Source: Oncomelania hupensis (taxonomy: Eukaryota; Mollusca; Gastropoda; Littorinimorpha; Pomatiopsidae). Taken from it: a stretch of DNA of 64,000 bases. Each line of letters begins with the position of its first letter. The first letter of the stretch is position 1. The DNA is taken from the NCBI GenBank assembly GCA_036898135.1, contig CM072521.1:66833740-66897739 (forward strand). The letters are read 5' to 3'. Both the position numbers and the translations under genes were made by a program. Below, one piece after another: positions 9,630-20,741 of this stretch. The notes below the pieces were generated by a model. That model did no database searches. It had not been told where the DNA came from and saw only the letters and a list, made by a program, of their open reading frames with translations.

Positions 9630-10292
9630 GATGTTACAAGGTCAATCCCTCAACACAGTGCATAGCTTCAAATATTTAGGAGCCATTGTATCAGACAATG
9701 GGTCGCGACAGGAAGTCCTCACAGGATCGCACAAACAACTGCTGCCCTGGCGAGGTTGAAGCCAAGTTGGAAAGACAGGACCATCAGTCTACATTCCAAG
9801 GTAAGACTGCTGCGCTCCCTTGTCATCTCCATCTTCCTTTATGCTTGCGAAACATGGACCCTCACAGCAGATCTACAACGAAGAATACAAAGCATGGAGA
9901 TGAGGTGCTACAGAAGACTTCTGGGCATTTCATATACCCAACACAACACCAACGACGAAGTCCGACATCGACAGACCATCACACAAGCCATTGGACAACA
10001 CGATGACCTGCTCACAGTGGTGAAAAAAAGTAAACTCCGATGGTATGGCCACGTCACCAGATCATCAGGTCTTGCAAAGACCATCCTGCAAGGCACAGTG
10101 CAAGGAGGTAGAAGATGAGGGAGACCGAAAAAGAGGTGGGAGGACACCATTCGAGAATGTACTGGTTGGACACTGAGCGAAACAATCAGGGTTGCTGAGG
10201 ACAGGGCAAGATGGAGTATGCTGGTTAAACGATCATCTGTGGTGCCCCTACGACCTCCGAGTTATGGGATAGAATAGGATATGATAGGATAT
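9630..10292 (+). mobile_element. RTE-like LINE, 3' fragment (copy 1)
   Basis: This encodes the C-terminal region of a non-LTR reverse transcriptase ORF, in broken frames. The pieces are a YLGAIVSDNGSRQE-type segment, LRSLVISIFLYACETWTL (about 9800-9860), SMEMRCYRRLLGISYTQH, KLRWYGHVTRSSGLAKTI, and a WTG...RSSVVPLRPP end. The 3' end is a GGATA-type short repeat tail. The copy is 5'-truncated and has a stop at about 10115. All RTE-like copies in the window share this 3' end; clade assignment by motif memory is moderate. Confidence 0.8.
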
Positions 10293-10635
10293 AGAACTCC
10301 GAATATTATATTACCCCTTCAAAAACAATGTATATTTAATACAGCTATCCTTATGTTCAAAATCACACACGTAGAAACACCTGCATATATATCTTGATAC
10401 ATTTTTTACTAAGCCAGTTGATGGGCCTAGACTTTTTAATTATAAACTACCCCTCCCTTGCATTGAATTATACAAAAATAGCCTATCATTTAATGGAGCT
10501 AGTGTATGGAACTCTGTCCCTCTGGAGTGTAAACATTGTGACACAATGTTTTCTTTCAAATGTAAAATATGTAGGCACTGCGAAATTAATTATGACAGTG
10601 ACGTATAACAACATATAAGAACACAGTCATTCGTG

Positions 10636-10636
10636 T

Positions 10637-10685
<49 letters not shown>

Positions 10686-10688
10686 TTA

Positions 10689-10742
<54 letters not shown>

Positions 10743-10749
10743 TTATTGC

Positions 10750-10801
<52 letters not shown>

Positions 10802-10812
10802 GTAATTCTTGT

Positions 10813-10873
<61 letters not shown>

Positions 10874-10892
10874 GTGGTAGTGGTGGTGATGG
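10636..10892. repeat. (ATTT)n, (ATT)n and (AAT)n arrays
   Basis: ATTT units (10640-10685), then ATT units to about 10800, then AAT units (10817-10872), ending in a short GTG-rich stretch. Asn/Tyr/Ile runs in the frames are artefacts. Confidence 0.9.
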
Positions 10893-10990
10893 TAATGTAT
10901 AGTTGGCGCCTCGGGCGGCTTAATTGAGTTAGATCCTGTATCGTCCAGCGCCTTGAGTCGCCAAGTACGGTGAGATATGTGCGCTATAAA
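10893..10990 (+). mobile_element. 3' end fragment of a tRNA-type SINE
   Basis: GTTGGCGCCTCGGGCGGC...GAGTTAGATCCTGT...CCAGCGCCTTGAG...GTGCGCTATAAAAATCC matches the 3' part of the 14.65-14.95 kb copy. GCGCTATA-type ends are typical of invertebrate tRNA SINEs. Confidence 0.65.
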
Positions 10991-11045
10991 AATCCTCGAA
11001 GGTAATGGTAATGGTGGTGATAGTGATAGAGGTGATGACAATGAT

Positions 11046-11125
11046 TGTTATTATTGTTATTGTTATTCTTATGATAATAATAATAATAATAATAGTAACA
11101 AGGAAAATAATTGTTGTTATTATTG

Positions 11126-11205
<80 letters not shown>

Positions 11206-11208
11206 TTA

Positions 11209-11248
<40 letters not shown>

Positions 11249-11257
11249 GTTTATTGT

Positions 11258-11328
<71 letters not shown>

Positions 11329-11330
11329 TA
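11046..11330. repeat. Compound (ATT)n then (AGT)n array
   Basis: ATT-rich array with GTT interruptions (about 11046-11250), switching to pure AGT units (11258-11327). Confidence 0.95.
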
Positions 11331-11504
11331 AGGGTGACGGATATGGAGTGGGAAGCGGGGAGGGGGGAGGGAGGAGTTGCCTAAAATTGTTTTAAAATAA
11401 TGATGAAGATGTTGGTGTGATTGTGTGTGCATGTGTGTGAGTGCATGTGTGTGTGTGCGAGTTTTATAATTTCCAAAGTAAAGTTAAAGGTTCTTTACTA
11501 TGTT

Positions 11505-11513
11505 AATTTGTTA
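11505..11513. repeat. Target-site duplication of R1 copy d (left)
   Basis: AATTTGTTA here and at 12082-12090. Confidence 0.8.
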
Positions 11514-12081
11514 CATTACATTACATGATTATTGCTTTAGGTCCAACGGACTCTTCCGAGCCAAATCAGGACCGGATAACCCCTGATCCGCATAAAACAT
11601 CCGCTGAAACAACCCTAGTGGTAAAACTGAAAGCTCTCCACCAGCCAGTCACTTTACAATAAAGACATCCCACGCAGGGGACGCTGAGGCTGTACTCTAA
11701 TTTATCGAACCCCCGTTAACAAAAACAAAATATAATACAAACATCATTATAAATTATCAACAAAACACATACATATAAACTGCCTACATTGTTAAATAAT
11801 AACATCATAGGAAGCCTGAATGACCACCTGGCAGAAAGCGTCCAATATTCCCAAGCTGATCCAACAGACCTTATACACAAATAAGGAGTCTTGTTCAGGA
11901 AGAGTTTCAAGAAAAACGGTAGGTGACTGGTCTAGCGAAGAAGAAGATAGTATAGCAGATTGATAGAACAGAGCAGGAATGAGAAAGAGCAAATGAGACA
12001 GCGACAGTGGGAATTTAAAGCACTAAATTTCCAGAAAGTGGGGATACTATTTATACTGAAACCTCCGGCACTCCAACGGGG
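11514..12081 (-). mobile_element. Short retroposon family R1, copy d, with 9-bp target duplication
   Basis: A full minus-strand copy of 568 bp. The 5' end at 12081 has CCCCGTTGGAGTGCCGGAGG, followed by TATAAATAG and the CACTTTCTGGAAATTTAGTG stretch. The 3' end is GGCTCGGAAGAGTCCGTTGG followed by ACCTAAAGCAAT and a (TGTAA)n tail. It is flanked by AATTTGTTA on both sides, which defines the ends exactly. Confidence 0.88.
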
Positions 12082-12090
12082 AATTTGTTA

Positions 12091-12470
12091 AGGGACAGAT
12101 TGGAAGATTAGACTGTATCATTAGTCTAAAATCTTTTAACCTAATAAAAAAAAAGTTTGAAAAAAAGTTTCAAAGTTTTAAGGTCTATTTATGGCATCTC
12201 TTTTTCTTGGGCAATTTCTTTTCAACAACGATCCCAGGCAGCTGACTGCCACATGATGAACATTCATTGTTGGGTTAGTAATGGTTATAGGCTGTAAGGT
12301 TAAGGCTTTACAGCGAATTATGAACTGTCAATGAACTCTCCAACAGCATGAACGAGTTTTTAAAAAATTTACATTTACAGGAAAAGGGACCTACCACAAA
12401 GTCAGCAGTAGTTTGTGCGCTTGGAGCTCATATATTGACGAATTGCGCACTATAGCGTTTTATTAGTATT
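12091..12470. other. Non-coding stretch, nothing recognised
   Basis: AT-rich sequence without a recognisable coding frame or repeat partner. Confidence 0.45.
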
Positions 12471-12471
<1 letters not shown>

Positions 12472-12535
<64 letters not shown>

Positions 12536-12628
12536 AGATAAGATAAGATAAGATAAGATAAGATAAGATAAGATAAGATAAGATAAGATAAGATAAGATA
12601 AGATAAGATAAGATAAGATAAGATAAGA
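12472..12628. repeat. (AGT)n followed by (AGATA)n microsatellite
   Basis: About 20 AGT units, then about 18 AAGAT pentamers (12535-12628). The pentamer array abuts ACAACTTTATTATCTCTTACAAG, which resembles the reverse of a retroposon 3' end. The pentamer may therefore be a retroposon tail. Confidence 0.9.
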
Positions 12629-12771
12629 CAACTTTATTATCTCTTACAAGAAATTACATTGTGGTGTACAATCAACAAGGAATAAACATCACATTAATAA
12701 TAACAACAATCATAATGACAATGAGGATAAAAATGCACAGTCACACATGAATATAATTACACCACTTATGC

Positions 12772-12773
<2 letters not shown>

Positions 12774-12857
<84 letters not shown>
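12774..12857. repeat. (AGT)n microsatellite
   Basis: About 28 AGT units. The Ser-run frame across it is an artefact. Confidence 0.95.
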
Positions 12858-12858
<1 letters not shown>

Positions 12859-13089
12859 ATGAGAGGATTCAAGCTGCTTTAGCTGTTATCTTAAACTGTC
12901 AGATAATAAATCGTGCGTCCTCTTTTCCTCTCTTTTTGACCTTCCCCTTCTCCCCATGCCCATGTTGGCATCCTTGTTGATCTCTACGTCGTATCGGCCT
13001 GTTATCAGTGGCAGGCTGCATCAGGAAGTACAATCTTCATAGCAGAGCGGACATCCCACGAAGGCAACTCCTCTCTCTTTCAATAGATT

Positions 13090-14480
13090 CTAGTCTGAAT
13101 AGTTAAGTTTGGATCCAGTATAGATTGAATGGTGAATAGTTTGGATCCAGTATAGTTTGAATGGTGAATAGTTTGGATCCAGTATAGTTTGAATGGTGAA
13201 TAGTTTGGATCCAGTATAGTTTGAATGATGAATAGTTTGGATCCAGTATAGTTTGAATGGTGAATAGTTTGGATCCAGTATAGATTGAATGGTGAATAGT
13301 TTGGATACAGTATAGTTTGAATGGTGAATAGTTTGTGTTCTGTATAGTTTGAATGATGAATAGCTTGGATCCAGTATAGTTTGAATGGTGAGTAGTTTGT
13401 GTCCTGAATAGTTTGAAAGGTGAATAGTTTGTGTCCTGTATAGGTTGAATGGTGAATAGTTTGTGTGTCCTGTATAGTTTGAATTGTGAATAGTGTGTCC
13501 TGTATAGTTTAAATGATGAATAATTTGGATCCAGTATAGTTTGAATGGTGAATAGCTTGTGTACTCTATAGCTTGAATGGTGAATAGTTTGTGTCCTGTA
13601 TAGTTTGAATTGTCAATAGTTTGTGTCCTGTATAGTTTGAATGGTGAATAGTTTGTGTCCTGTATAGTTTGAATGGTGAATAGTTTGTGTCCTGTATAGT
13701 TTGAATGGTCAATAGTTTGTGTCTGTATAGTTTGAATGGTGAATTGTGTGTGTCCTGTATAGCTTGAATGGTGAATAGTGTGTGTCCTGTATAGTTTTAA
13801 TGGTGAATAGTGTGTGTCCTGTATAGCTTGAATGGTGAATAGTTTGTGTCCTGTATAGTTTGAATGGTGAATAGTTTGTGTCCTGTATAGTTTGAATGGT
13901 GAATAGTTTGTGTCCTGTATAGCTTGAATAGTGAATAGTTTGTATCCTGTATAGTTTGAATGGTGAATAGTTTTTGTCCTGTATAGCTTGAATATTGAAT
14001 TGTTTGGATCGTGTATAGTTTCAATGATGAATAGTTTATGTTCTGTATAATTTGAATGGTGAATAGTTTGTGTCCTGTATACTTTGAATGGTGAATAGTT
14101 TGTGTCCTGTATAGTTTCAATGGTGAATAGCGTGTGTCCTGTATAGTTTCAATGGTGAATAGTGTGGGTTCTGTATAATTTGAATGGTGAATAGTTTTTG
14201 TCCTGTATAGCTTGAATGGTGAATAGTTTTTGTCCTGTATAGCTTTAATGGTGAATAGTTTGTGTCCTCTATAGCTTGCATGGTGAATAGTTTGTGTCCT
14301 GTATAGTTTGAAAGGTGAATAATTTGTGTCCTGTATAGCTCGAATGGTTTGAATGGTGAATAGTTTGTTTCCTCTATAGTTTGAATTGTGAATAGTTTGT
14401 GTCCTGTATAGTTTTAATGGTGAATAGTTTGTATCATGTAAAGAATGAATTATGAATAGTTTGTGTCCTGACTAGTTTGG
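13090..14480. repeat. 32-bp minisatellite, about 43 copies
   Basis: The unit is of the form TGAATGGTGAATAGTTTG + TGTCCTGTATAGTT. The first roughly 8 units (13105-13400) mostly carry TTTGGATCCAGTATAG, later units TTTGTGTCCTGTATAG. There are occasional indels and one longer unit near 14340. A 107-codon minus-strand frame across 13797-14120 arises because three units (96 bp) keep frame. It has no start context or domain. Confidence 0.95.
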
Positions 14481-14654
14481 TTCTTGTATATTTCGTATGC
14501 TTTAGCTCAGTGGGAAAGTGACGGCAAAAACAATTGACACATTGCATGAATATTAATACAAGCTATAACATTGCAGGCTGTTGTTGGAGCTATCAATGGT
14601 GACGGCATGGAATGACGGACAAAATGTATAAACACCACCCTGGTGCGCTTCCTC

Positions 14655-14955
14655 TAGTATAAACCGAGGTCTAGTTTGTTCTACATCGCACGGATTTTAA
14701 TGATCCTGACGCTCATGTCCTAGACGAGCAAATGACGGTTATCCCGCAGGCACTATGTCCCTTCTCCCGCTCCAACTCCCCCCCCCTCTCCTTCCACCCC
14801 AATCCTCGATCGCCCAGGACTGTGCTCAGTTGTCTGGGGGCGTTATACGAGACGCCTCAGGCATCAAGTTGGCGCCTCTAGTGGAGTTATATCCTATTTG
14901 GGCCAGCGCCTTGAGCAGCTTTTGAATTGGAAAAGCGCGCTATATAATAACATAT
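14655..14955 (+). mobile_element. tRNA-type SINE (family S1), 5'-truncated
   Basis: It lacks the tRNA head and begins at TAGTATAAACCGAGGTCTAG. It runs through GATCCTGACGCTCATGTCC and then a variable C-rich middle. It ends with GTTGGCGCCTCTAG...CCAGCGCCTTGAG...AAAGCGCGCTATATAA. This is the most complete 3' half of S1 in the window and links the S1 body to the 3' end seen at 10.9 kb. Confidence 0.75.
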
Positions 14956-16330
14956 TTAAGAGGTTCACTTAGTAATCTCAAGTGATATCAAACCTTAACA
15001 TGCCTAGGCTAGTCATCTGATCATAGACCACACAGGGGAAGGGGGGATTCCTGATGACAGAGTTAGGGGATCCACCTCGTGACGATTTTTTAATGAAGTG
15101 AGATACGTCCTCCCACGTGACTCGCTTAAAAAGGTGATAAGTCAGGTGACTGTTCTGGATAAAGTTACCGGCCTTGTCGTTTGCTCCTTCAGTCGTCGTT
15201 GCGGATTGCTGCTGGTGTCTTGGACTCCTTGAACTTTTCACTTCAGCTAAACAACTTTTGACTTCAATCAATCAACCACTGACTTCTTTTCGTTCCGCAA
15301 ACATGGTATGTTGTTCAAGTTGGTGTTTGAGGACTGGTTACAGGATTTATTGTTAGACGGTATTTTCTTGATTTGTACGTGTGGGTAAAAAACAAAAACT
15401 ACTTGCTTATTTATGTACGTATATTTATTTTAATGAGAAAGAAGGTAAGGTCTAAAAATCTTCCTGTATGCACAGACAGAAAATAAAAAAATGGAACTGA
15501 AAAGTAGGGTTGTGAAATACTGGACTTGTAATTGTAGAAATAAATGCTTGACTTTTACTGCGCAAGCTGCGAAGAGCTTTGATGAAGTTTATACGATTGA
15601 CTAGTGCACTATAGCATGACCGTGGCCAAACGGAACTGCGATAAAACAATTTAGGAATAAAACTCGTACCTTAGAATGGTTGTAATGTGAAAGAAGAAAT
15701 GAGATAAAATTGTGTACGATTTAATTTTCCTTTTGTGCCATAATACGTTTTACTTCGTCACTTTTTGATCTGAGCTGACTGTTTAGTGGGGCTATGACAT
15801 ATAATATACTTCCATTCTGTTGTCAATGAATGACTTGTGAAGTTCTTGCATAGCTCTACGCCGAAGGGCACGACTGTGACACGAGAGGTGGACACACACA
15901 CACACACCCACATACATACACACACGCGCACACGCACGCGCTCGCACGCACGGCAGGATAGGATGCCTAGCACCTAATTTTACAACACTTTCAGGCCTAC
16001 ATCTACACTATCACCCTAATCTATACATCCTGTTGCAAACAGACCATCGAAAACTCAAATTTATACTGGCCTTACACACAGTGACATCGACACATGGATG
16101 TACAACTATGAAATAAACAAACTTTAGCAGGACTTAAAATAATTTTTTTTAAAAAGTAGGTCTTCTTTGAATGAGTTTATTCGCCGTTCCATTTGACTTC
16201 CTTGTGCAGTAAAATGTGAAACAGCTACCAGTACTAGATTGTCAACAAGTGTAGGAATACATAAATGCATGAGCTGGGAAAGCAGAAAGTTTGCGTAACA
16301 CTCATGGAGAGGTTCCCTCGCTTAAAGAGC
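14956..16330. other. Non-coding stretch with a possible untranslated first exon
   Basis: No conserved coding frame. At 15180-15310 a pyrimidine-rich, moderately GC-rich segment ends AACATG followed by GTATGT, the layout of a 5' untranslated exon ending in its start codon at a splice donor. No partner exon was found. A (CA)n run lies at 15894-15950. Confidence 0.3.
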
Positions 16331-16335
16331 TGAAA

Positions 16336-16840
16336 CTGGAGAACAATGTCAGCACCTTGGATAATTATCATCCCTAATAAATGCTTCTTAGGGTCTGGAG
16401 AACAATGTCAGCACCTTGGATAATTATCATCCCTAATAAATGCTTCTTAGGGTCTGGAGAACAATATCAGCACCTTGGATAATTATCATCCCTAATAATG
16501 GAGAACAATGTCAGCACCTGGGATAATTATCATCCTTAATAAATGCTTCTTAGGGTCTGGAGAACAATGTCAGCACCTTGGATAATTATCATCCCTAATA
16601 ATGGAGAACAATGTCAGCACCTTGGATAATTATCAACCCTAATAATGGAGAACAATGTCAGCACCTTGGATAATTATCATCCCTAATAATGGAGAACAAT
16701 GTCAGCACCTTGGATAATTATCATCCCTAATAATGGAGAACAATGTCAGCATCTGGGATAATTATCATCCCTAATAATGGAGGACAATGTCAGCACCTGG
16801 GATAATTATCATCCCTAATAAATGCTTCTTAGGGTCCTCA
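16336..16840. repeat. VNTR with mixed 59-bp and 44-bp units, 10 copies
   Basis: Each unit contains GGAGAACAATGTCAGCACC followed by TTGGATAATTATCATCCC. Long units (copies 1, 2, 4 and 10) add ATGCTTCTTAGGGTC. Short units (copies 3 and 5-9) lack these 15 bp. Spacings read from the sequence are 59 bp (16336 to 16395) and 44 bp (16561 to 16605 to 16649). Confidence 0.95.
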
Positions 16841-17127
16841 CTAATCAATGATTGACTTGCAATGCGTCCCACAGCATCAAAGCCTTTAGCTAAGGTTATG
16901 TTACTTCTTGTTTGAATGAAAATTAACGACAATAGATTTGTTTTCTATGTTTTAAAAAAACAGGTAAACATTGAAATGTCGCAACAACCCTGTCAGTCGT
17001 AACAATCCGGTCAGTAGTAATTTAATGTTCGCTTCCTTTTTCTTTCTTTTTTTTATTTATTAAAATTTCCTTTTAAATTACATTAATTGTCAATATCGCG
17101 TTTTGTTTGTGTGTTTCATTTCACGTT
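16841..17127. other. Non-coding stretch, nothing recognised
   Basis: AT-rich, with no frame of interest. Confidence 0.45.
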
Positions 17128-17235
17128 AGGCATGAACATTGAAGTTTAAGGTGGGTCTACACTCACCATTGGCGATATTGCAGATTGGGGAATCACCATC
17201 CCAGGGAAAAAGGGGTAGGGACCTATATCAACACT
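17128..17235. repeat. Interspersed repeat U1, copy 1
   Basis: ATTGAAGTTTAAGGTGGGTC followed by CACTCACCATTGGCGATATTGCAGA...AGGGACCTA matches 52565-52650 with moderate divergence. The family is unassigned and no ends are resolved. Confidence 0.6.
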
Positions 17236-17489
17236 GAACCACCAGAGCAATCGAACTTCTAAGATGGACAGTAAACATAATGTCGCTTTAATTTTGCTCA
17301 GCGTGGGATTTCATGTTAGTGATATTTGAGAAGCTAAATACTAAGGAAAAAAATACAACCCCACAAAGAAAAAATAAGTATTCTTCAAAAGCACATTAAT
17401 TACTGATAACATTGTAACTAGTCGCAGTAACCGCATTTCAAGTGCGGCACCGCACCCGACAAATAACCATTTCATTGATTTTATTATTA

Positions 17490-18234
17490 TTTAATTTAAG
17501 AGCTAAGAAACGCGATCACATCACTCATCTACTACATTCCCTTTTACTGGCTTCCTGTGCAAACACGCATAGAGTACAAACTCTTTGTTCTCTGTCACAA
17601 CTTCTTCACAGATTCTTGTCCTTCCTACCTTTCTGATCTACCGTCTGGCTACTCCCCTTCACGCACTTTAAGATCTTCTGCTGACACTCGCACACTCAAG
17701 GTTCCCGTCACCCGCACTAAGACATACGGCCAACGTGCATTCGCTTACTCCGCACCTAAGCAGTGGAATTCCCTTCCCTCCCATATCCGCAATATACAAT
17801 CAACACAAGCATTCAAAAAGGCCCTCAAAACCCACCTCTTCAAACTGCATTATACAGATTGATTTATATCCCGCTGCCATTCTCTCATCTTTTGTCTATG
17901 TCTGATCCGTAAGTGTATACACGGCTGTACATATTTATACTGTTTTTCTTCCTGGGCCTAACCGGGCATATAAATAGCTGTGAATAGATTTTTGCTATTC
18001 TATTTCTGTCTTTTTTTGTCATTTGTGTACATAGTTGTAAATAGTCTATTTTGGTCTCTTTTTTTTTAATTTATGTACATAGTAAGTTGTAAATAGTCTG
18101 TACCTTTACTGTTCCGTCTTTTGGTGTATTGTAGCAAAAGTGATGTTTTATCGAGTGCATGTATTTATATGTAATGACTATGTAAAGCGTGGTGAGTCTG
18201 GTCATAGGCTGGAGTACCCGCTATATAAAAACTC

Positions 18235-18236
<2 letters not shown>
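17490..18236 (+). mobile_element. L2-like LINE, 3' end (subfamily B)
   Basis: The coding part, in two frames, reads like the C-terminus of an L2/CR1-group ORF2: AKKRDHIT..LHSL (about 17500), then IEYKL (about 17568), PSRTLRSSADTRTLKVPVTR (about 17660), AFAYSAPKQWNSLPSHIRNI (about 17740) and KALKTHLFKLHYTD followed by a stop (about 17862). A 370-bp 3' untranslated region follows, ending in GCTGGAGTACCCGCTATATA and (ATT)n. It is nearly identical to 57420-58150. A frameshift separates the two frames near 17550, and the 5' end is truncated. Confidence 0.85.

Positions 18237-18308
<72 letters not shown>
18237..18308. repeat. (ATT)n tail of the L2-like LINE
   Basis: About 23 ATT units directly following the LINE 3' end. 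The sister copy at 58.15 kb has the same arrangement. Confidence 0.9.
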
Positions 18309-18309
<1 letters not shown>

Positions 18310-18856
18310 ATTTTAAGAGATAAAGATATTTTGGCTAAGGCGAACTCGTCGTTCAAATGCTACTTACGGTTACTTTGTGCAAAGTTAACAATGCCATGCT
18401 TATTCAAAGTGAAGAATGGCATACGTATAAGTTGTGTTCATTACGATTTTAAATTAAACGGGATTTCCAACTGGACAATATTTACGGTATCATTGTGTAA
18501 GCCTTTAATTTGGTAATTGTCCGCACAATATTTCAATAATGTCATTACTTAAGTTTTTGTCGTCTTCGTGTTCGTTAGTTCCTGTGATTTCCGTTTCGTT
18601 TTGTTATTGTTGGAATGACAAATGTCCGTATAAGATATTTATCATGTTGTGTACTTGTAGTGTTCTTGTCCAATAATTACACAGTTGAGGCGCGGGTAAC
18701 AGTGACTCAGTGTGTGTGTGTGTGCGTGTGTGTGTGTGTGTGCGTGTGAGGGTGTGCGTGCGTGTGTGTGTGTGTGTGAGGGTGTGCGTGCGTGTGTGTG
18801 TTTTTTCTAAATTTCAAATCACTACTTTACTGTGAACTGTGCGGGCTGAACGACAG
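18309..18856. other. Non-coding stretch with (GT)n
   Basis: AT-rich, with a (GT)n/(GTGC)n tract at 18712-18802. No coding signal. Confidence 0.5.
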
Positions 18857-18861
18857 GGTTG
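18857..18861. repeat. Target-site duplication, left (GGTTG)
   Basis: GGTTG immediately before the 5' LTR; the same five bases follow the 3' LTR at 26936-26940. Confidence 0.9.
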
Positions 18862-20369
18862 TGTCATGAACTGGCTAGTTTTAACTCTGCCCAGTGACTA
18901 TTTAGCCTTGTGTAGTCTTTGTAACAGTAGAGAGTCAGTAAGGAACACAGGCAGGCCAGACACGGCGAGCCAGCCACACACAGCGTAGTGAGTCAGCACT
19001 TGAGCTTTGAATCTGACCGTTTTAACCAATCAGGAGCAGGCTAAGCGGGTAGAGCAGTTCTGACTGTGTCAGAACCTACACACAGTTTGAATCAGTCGTG
19101 TGTGAGACGAGGAAGAGTGAACATCTACATAGATAGCTAGAGAAATCTCTTCACTCATAGACCAGGAAGCAGGACTTTAGAATCTTAGAGTTCTATTAAG
19201 TCATCACGGGCCTGAACTTGTCAAACAGGTAAATGAACACCCTTCTGTTTCATCGTGATATATTTATATTATTGTTGAAATTATGTTTGTGGAATTTGCT
19301 ATGCATAAATGTGAATTGTTAATCCGAATTTGCGTGACCATGTGGAAAAGCCGAACACGTGGCGAAACACGACCGGTTGCGCCGCCATGTTGTATACCGT
19401 ACGGAACCACTGTTGTTTAACTTATATGTATGTTTGCAGACCAGTGGCTGTACCACTGAATGTTTATAATATTATTAATTCTGTATGTGTATAGTTAGCC
19501 ACGTTTGATATTTATGTATGTATAGGAATTTAGAGTGAGATTCCAGTGGACCCCGGAAGTAGCAGAATGTTCGTCGCTTATGTATAGAGATGTGCAGCTA
19601 TCACTGAGGGCTACTTTGGCTTTCAGTGAGACGCTCTGCACAAACCGATTATTCAGGGTTGTGCAAAATTTCGTCTCTTATATTACAGACGAGCAGGCGA
19701 GCTATCCTGTGCGTCCCACTCCACAGAAACGACGAGTTGGTTGAGGAGCCTCTACCGCACAAGTCGGAAAGAGCTACCTTGAAAAACACCCTGTCAGACC
19801 CCACAGCGTGGCAAGGGAACCCAACTACACAACGACACAGGTGGACCAGAAGCTACCTCACAGAAGGACTTCGCACGCACCATCTAGCAGTTAAGTGTAA
19901 ACCTAAAGGTGCACTTAAACTGATCGGAAACAGGACTACAGTAGTCCAACTCTTCAGAAACTGTAAAACGGACCACAGTAGTCCAAATCTACATGAATAT
20001 AATAGCAAGTGCCCGAGGAAGATATAACAGCTGCCTAGACTATCAGCGATCGAACTATTAGCAGTGACTGAGACATTTTAAGTTAGATTAGTACTTAGAG
20101 AATCTTGTATAGAGTAGAAGAAATAAATGTGTGATTTTAACTGTTATCAAGTGGCTGGACTACATATGATTCATAGCCGTGTGAAAGCTAGTGTGACAGT
20201 AATCTTCTACCGTTTTTCTATCTATTTCTGTACCCCAACCTTAACACAGAACGAGCTAAACAAATAAATTTATTAAAGTAATTCATAGGGTGACTTACTA
20301 GCAGTTCCCACCGAATAAGCGTGAGGGTCCATAATTCCATTGTGCAGAGCCCATAAACCCCACGTGACA
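18862..20369 (+). repeat. 5' long terminal repeat of the Gmr1-like element
   Basis: A 1508-bp LTR starting TGTCATGAACTGG and ending CCCACGTGACA, so it has the canonical TG...CA ends. By-eye alignment with the 3' LTR finds seven substitutions and one 1-bp indel, about 99.5% identity. A polyadenylation signal AATAAA lies at 20122-20127. Open frames of 69 and 133 codons inside the LTR are present in both copies but show no recognisable domain. Confidence 0.95.
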
Positions 20370-20376
20370 CTTTAAT

Positions 20377-20394
20377 TGGCGAGCCTAGCTAGGA
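20377..20394 (+). promoter_or_regulatory. Candidate primer-binding site
   Basis: TGGCGAGCCTAGCTAGGA starts with TGG, complementary to a tRNA CCA end, 7 nt after the 5' LTR. I cannot assign the tRNA from memory. Confidence 0.5.
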
Positions 20395-20741
20395 TCTGTG
20401 TATAATAGGAATTGGGTATAACCGGATCTAAGTACAATAAAATTAGATAACAGTAGTAGTAGTAGAATAACTTAGAATAGTGTAAGGGTATAACACTGAT
20501 CAGTTTTGGTGCACTATTCTTTAGTTAAAAACTTGTTTGCTTCAAATATTTTTGTGCCTGTATGTTGCATTGTTCTTTTGCAGCTTTTGCTTAAATAACT
20601 GTTGTATGCCGTTTGACTCTTGTTTTATTCTATTATTGATTACGAATTTGATTGTCTTTGCATTGTTGTTATTGAATTGCAATATTGCTAGTGTTTTTGT
20701 ATTCCACGTGATTCAGAGGTTGTTCATAGACACTTTTGGCA
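20395..20741 (+). other. 5' leader of the LTR element
   Basis: AT-rich leader between the primer-binding site and the gag start. Upstream ATGs (for example at 20561) open only short frames. Confidence 0.6.

Noticed and set aside
10679..11432. Frames of 100-170 codons rich in Asn, Ile, Tyr and Ser
   Set aside because: They are (ATT)n/(AAT)n/(AGT)n arrays without start context or domains.
13797..14120. 107-codon minus-strand repetitive protein (YTIQTIQ-like)
   Set aside because: Produced by the 32-bp minisatellite, since three units keep frame; surrounding units break it and no gene context exists.
16336..16840. CRISPR-like repeat/spacer pattern
   Set aside because: The 'spacers' are the same 15-bp cassette, present or absent; it is a VNTR.
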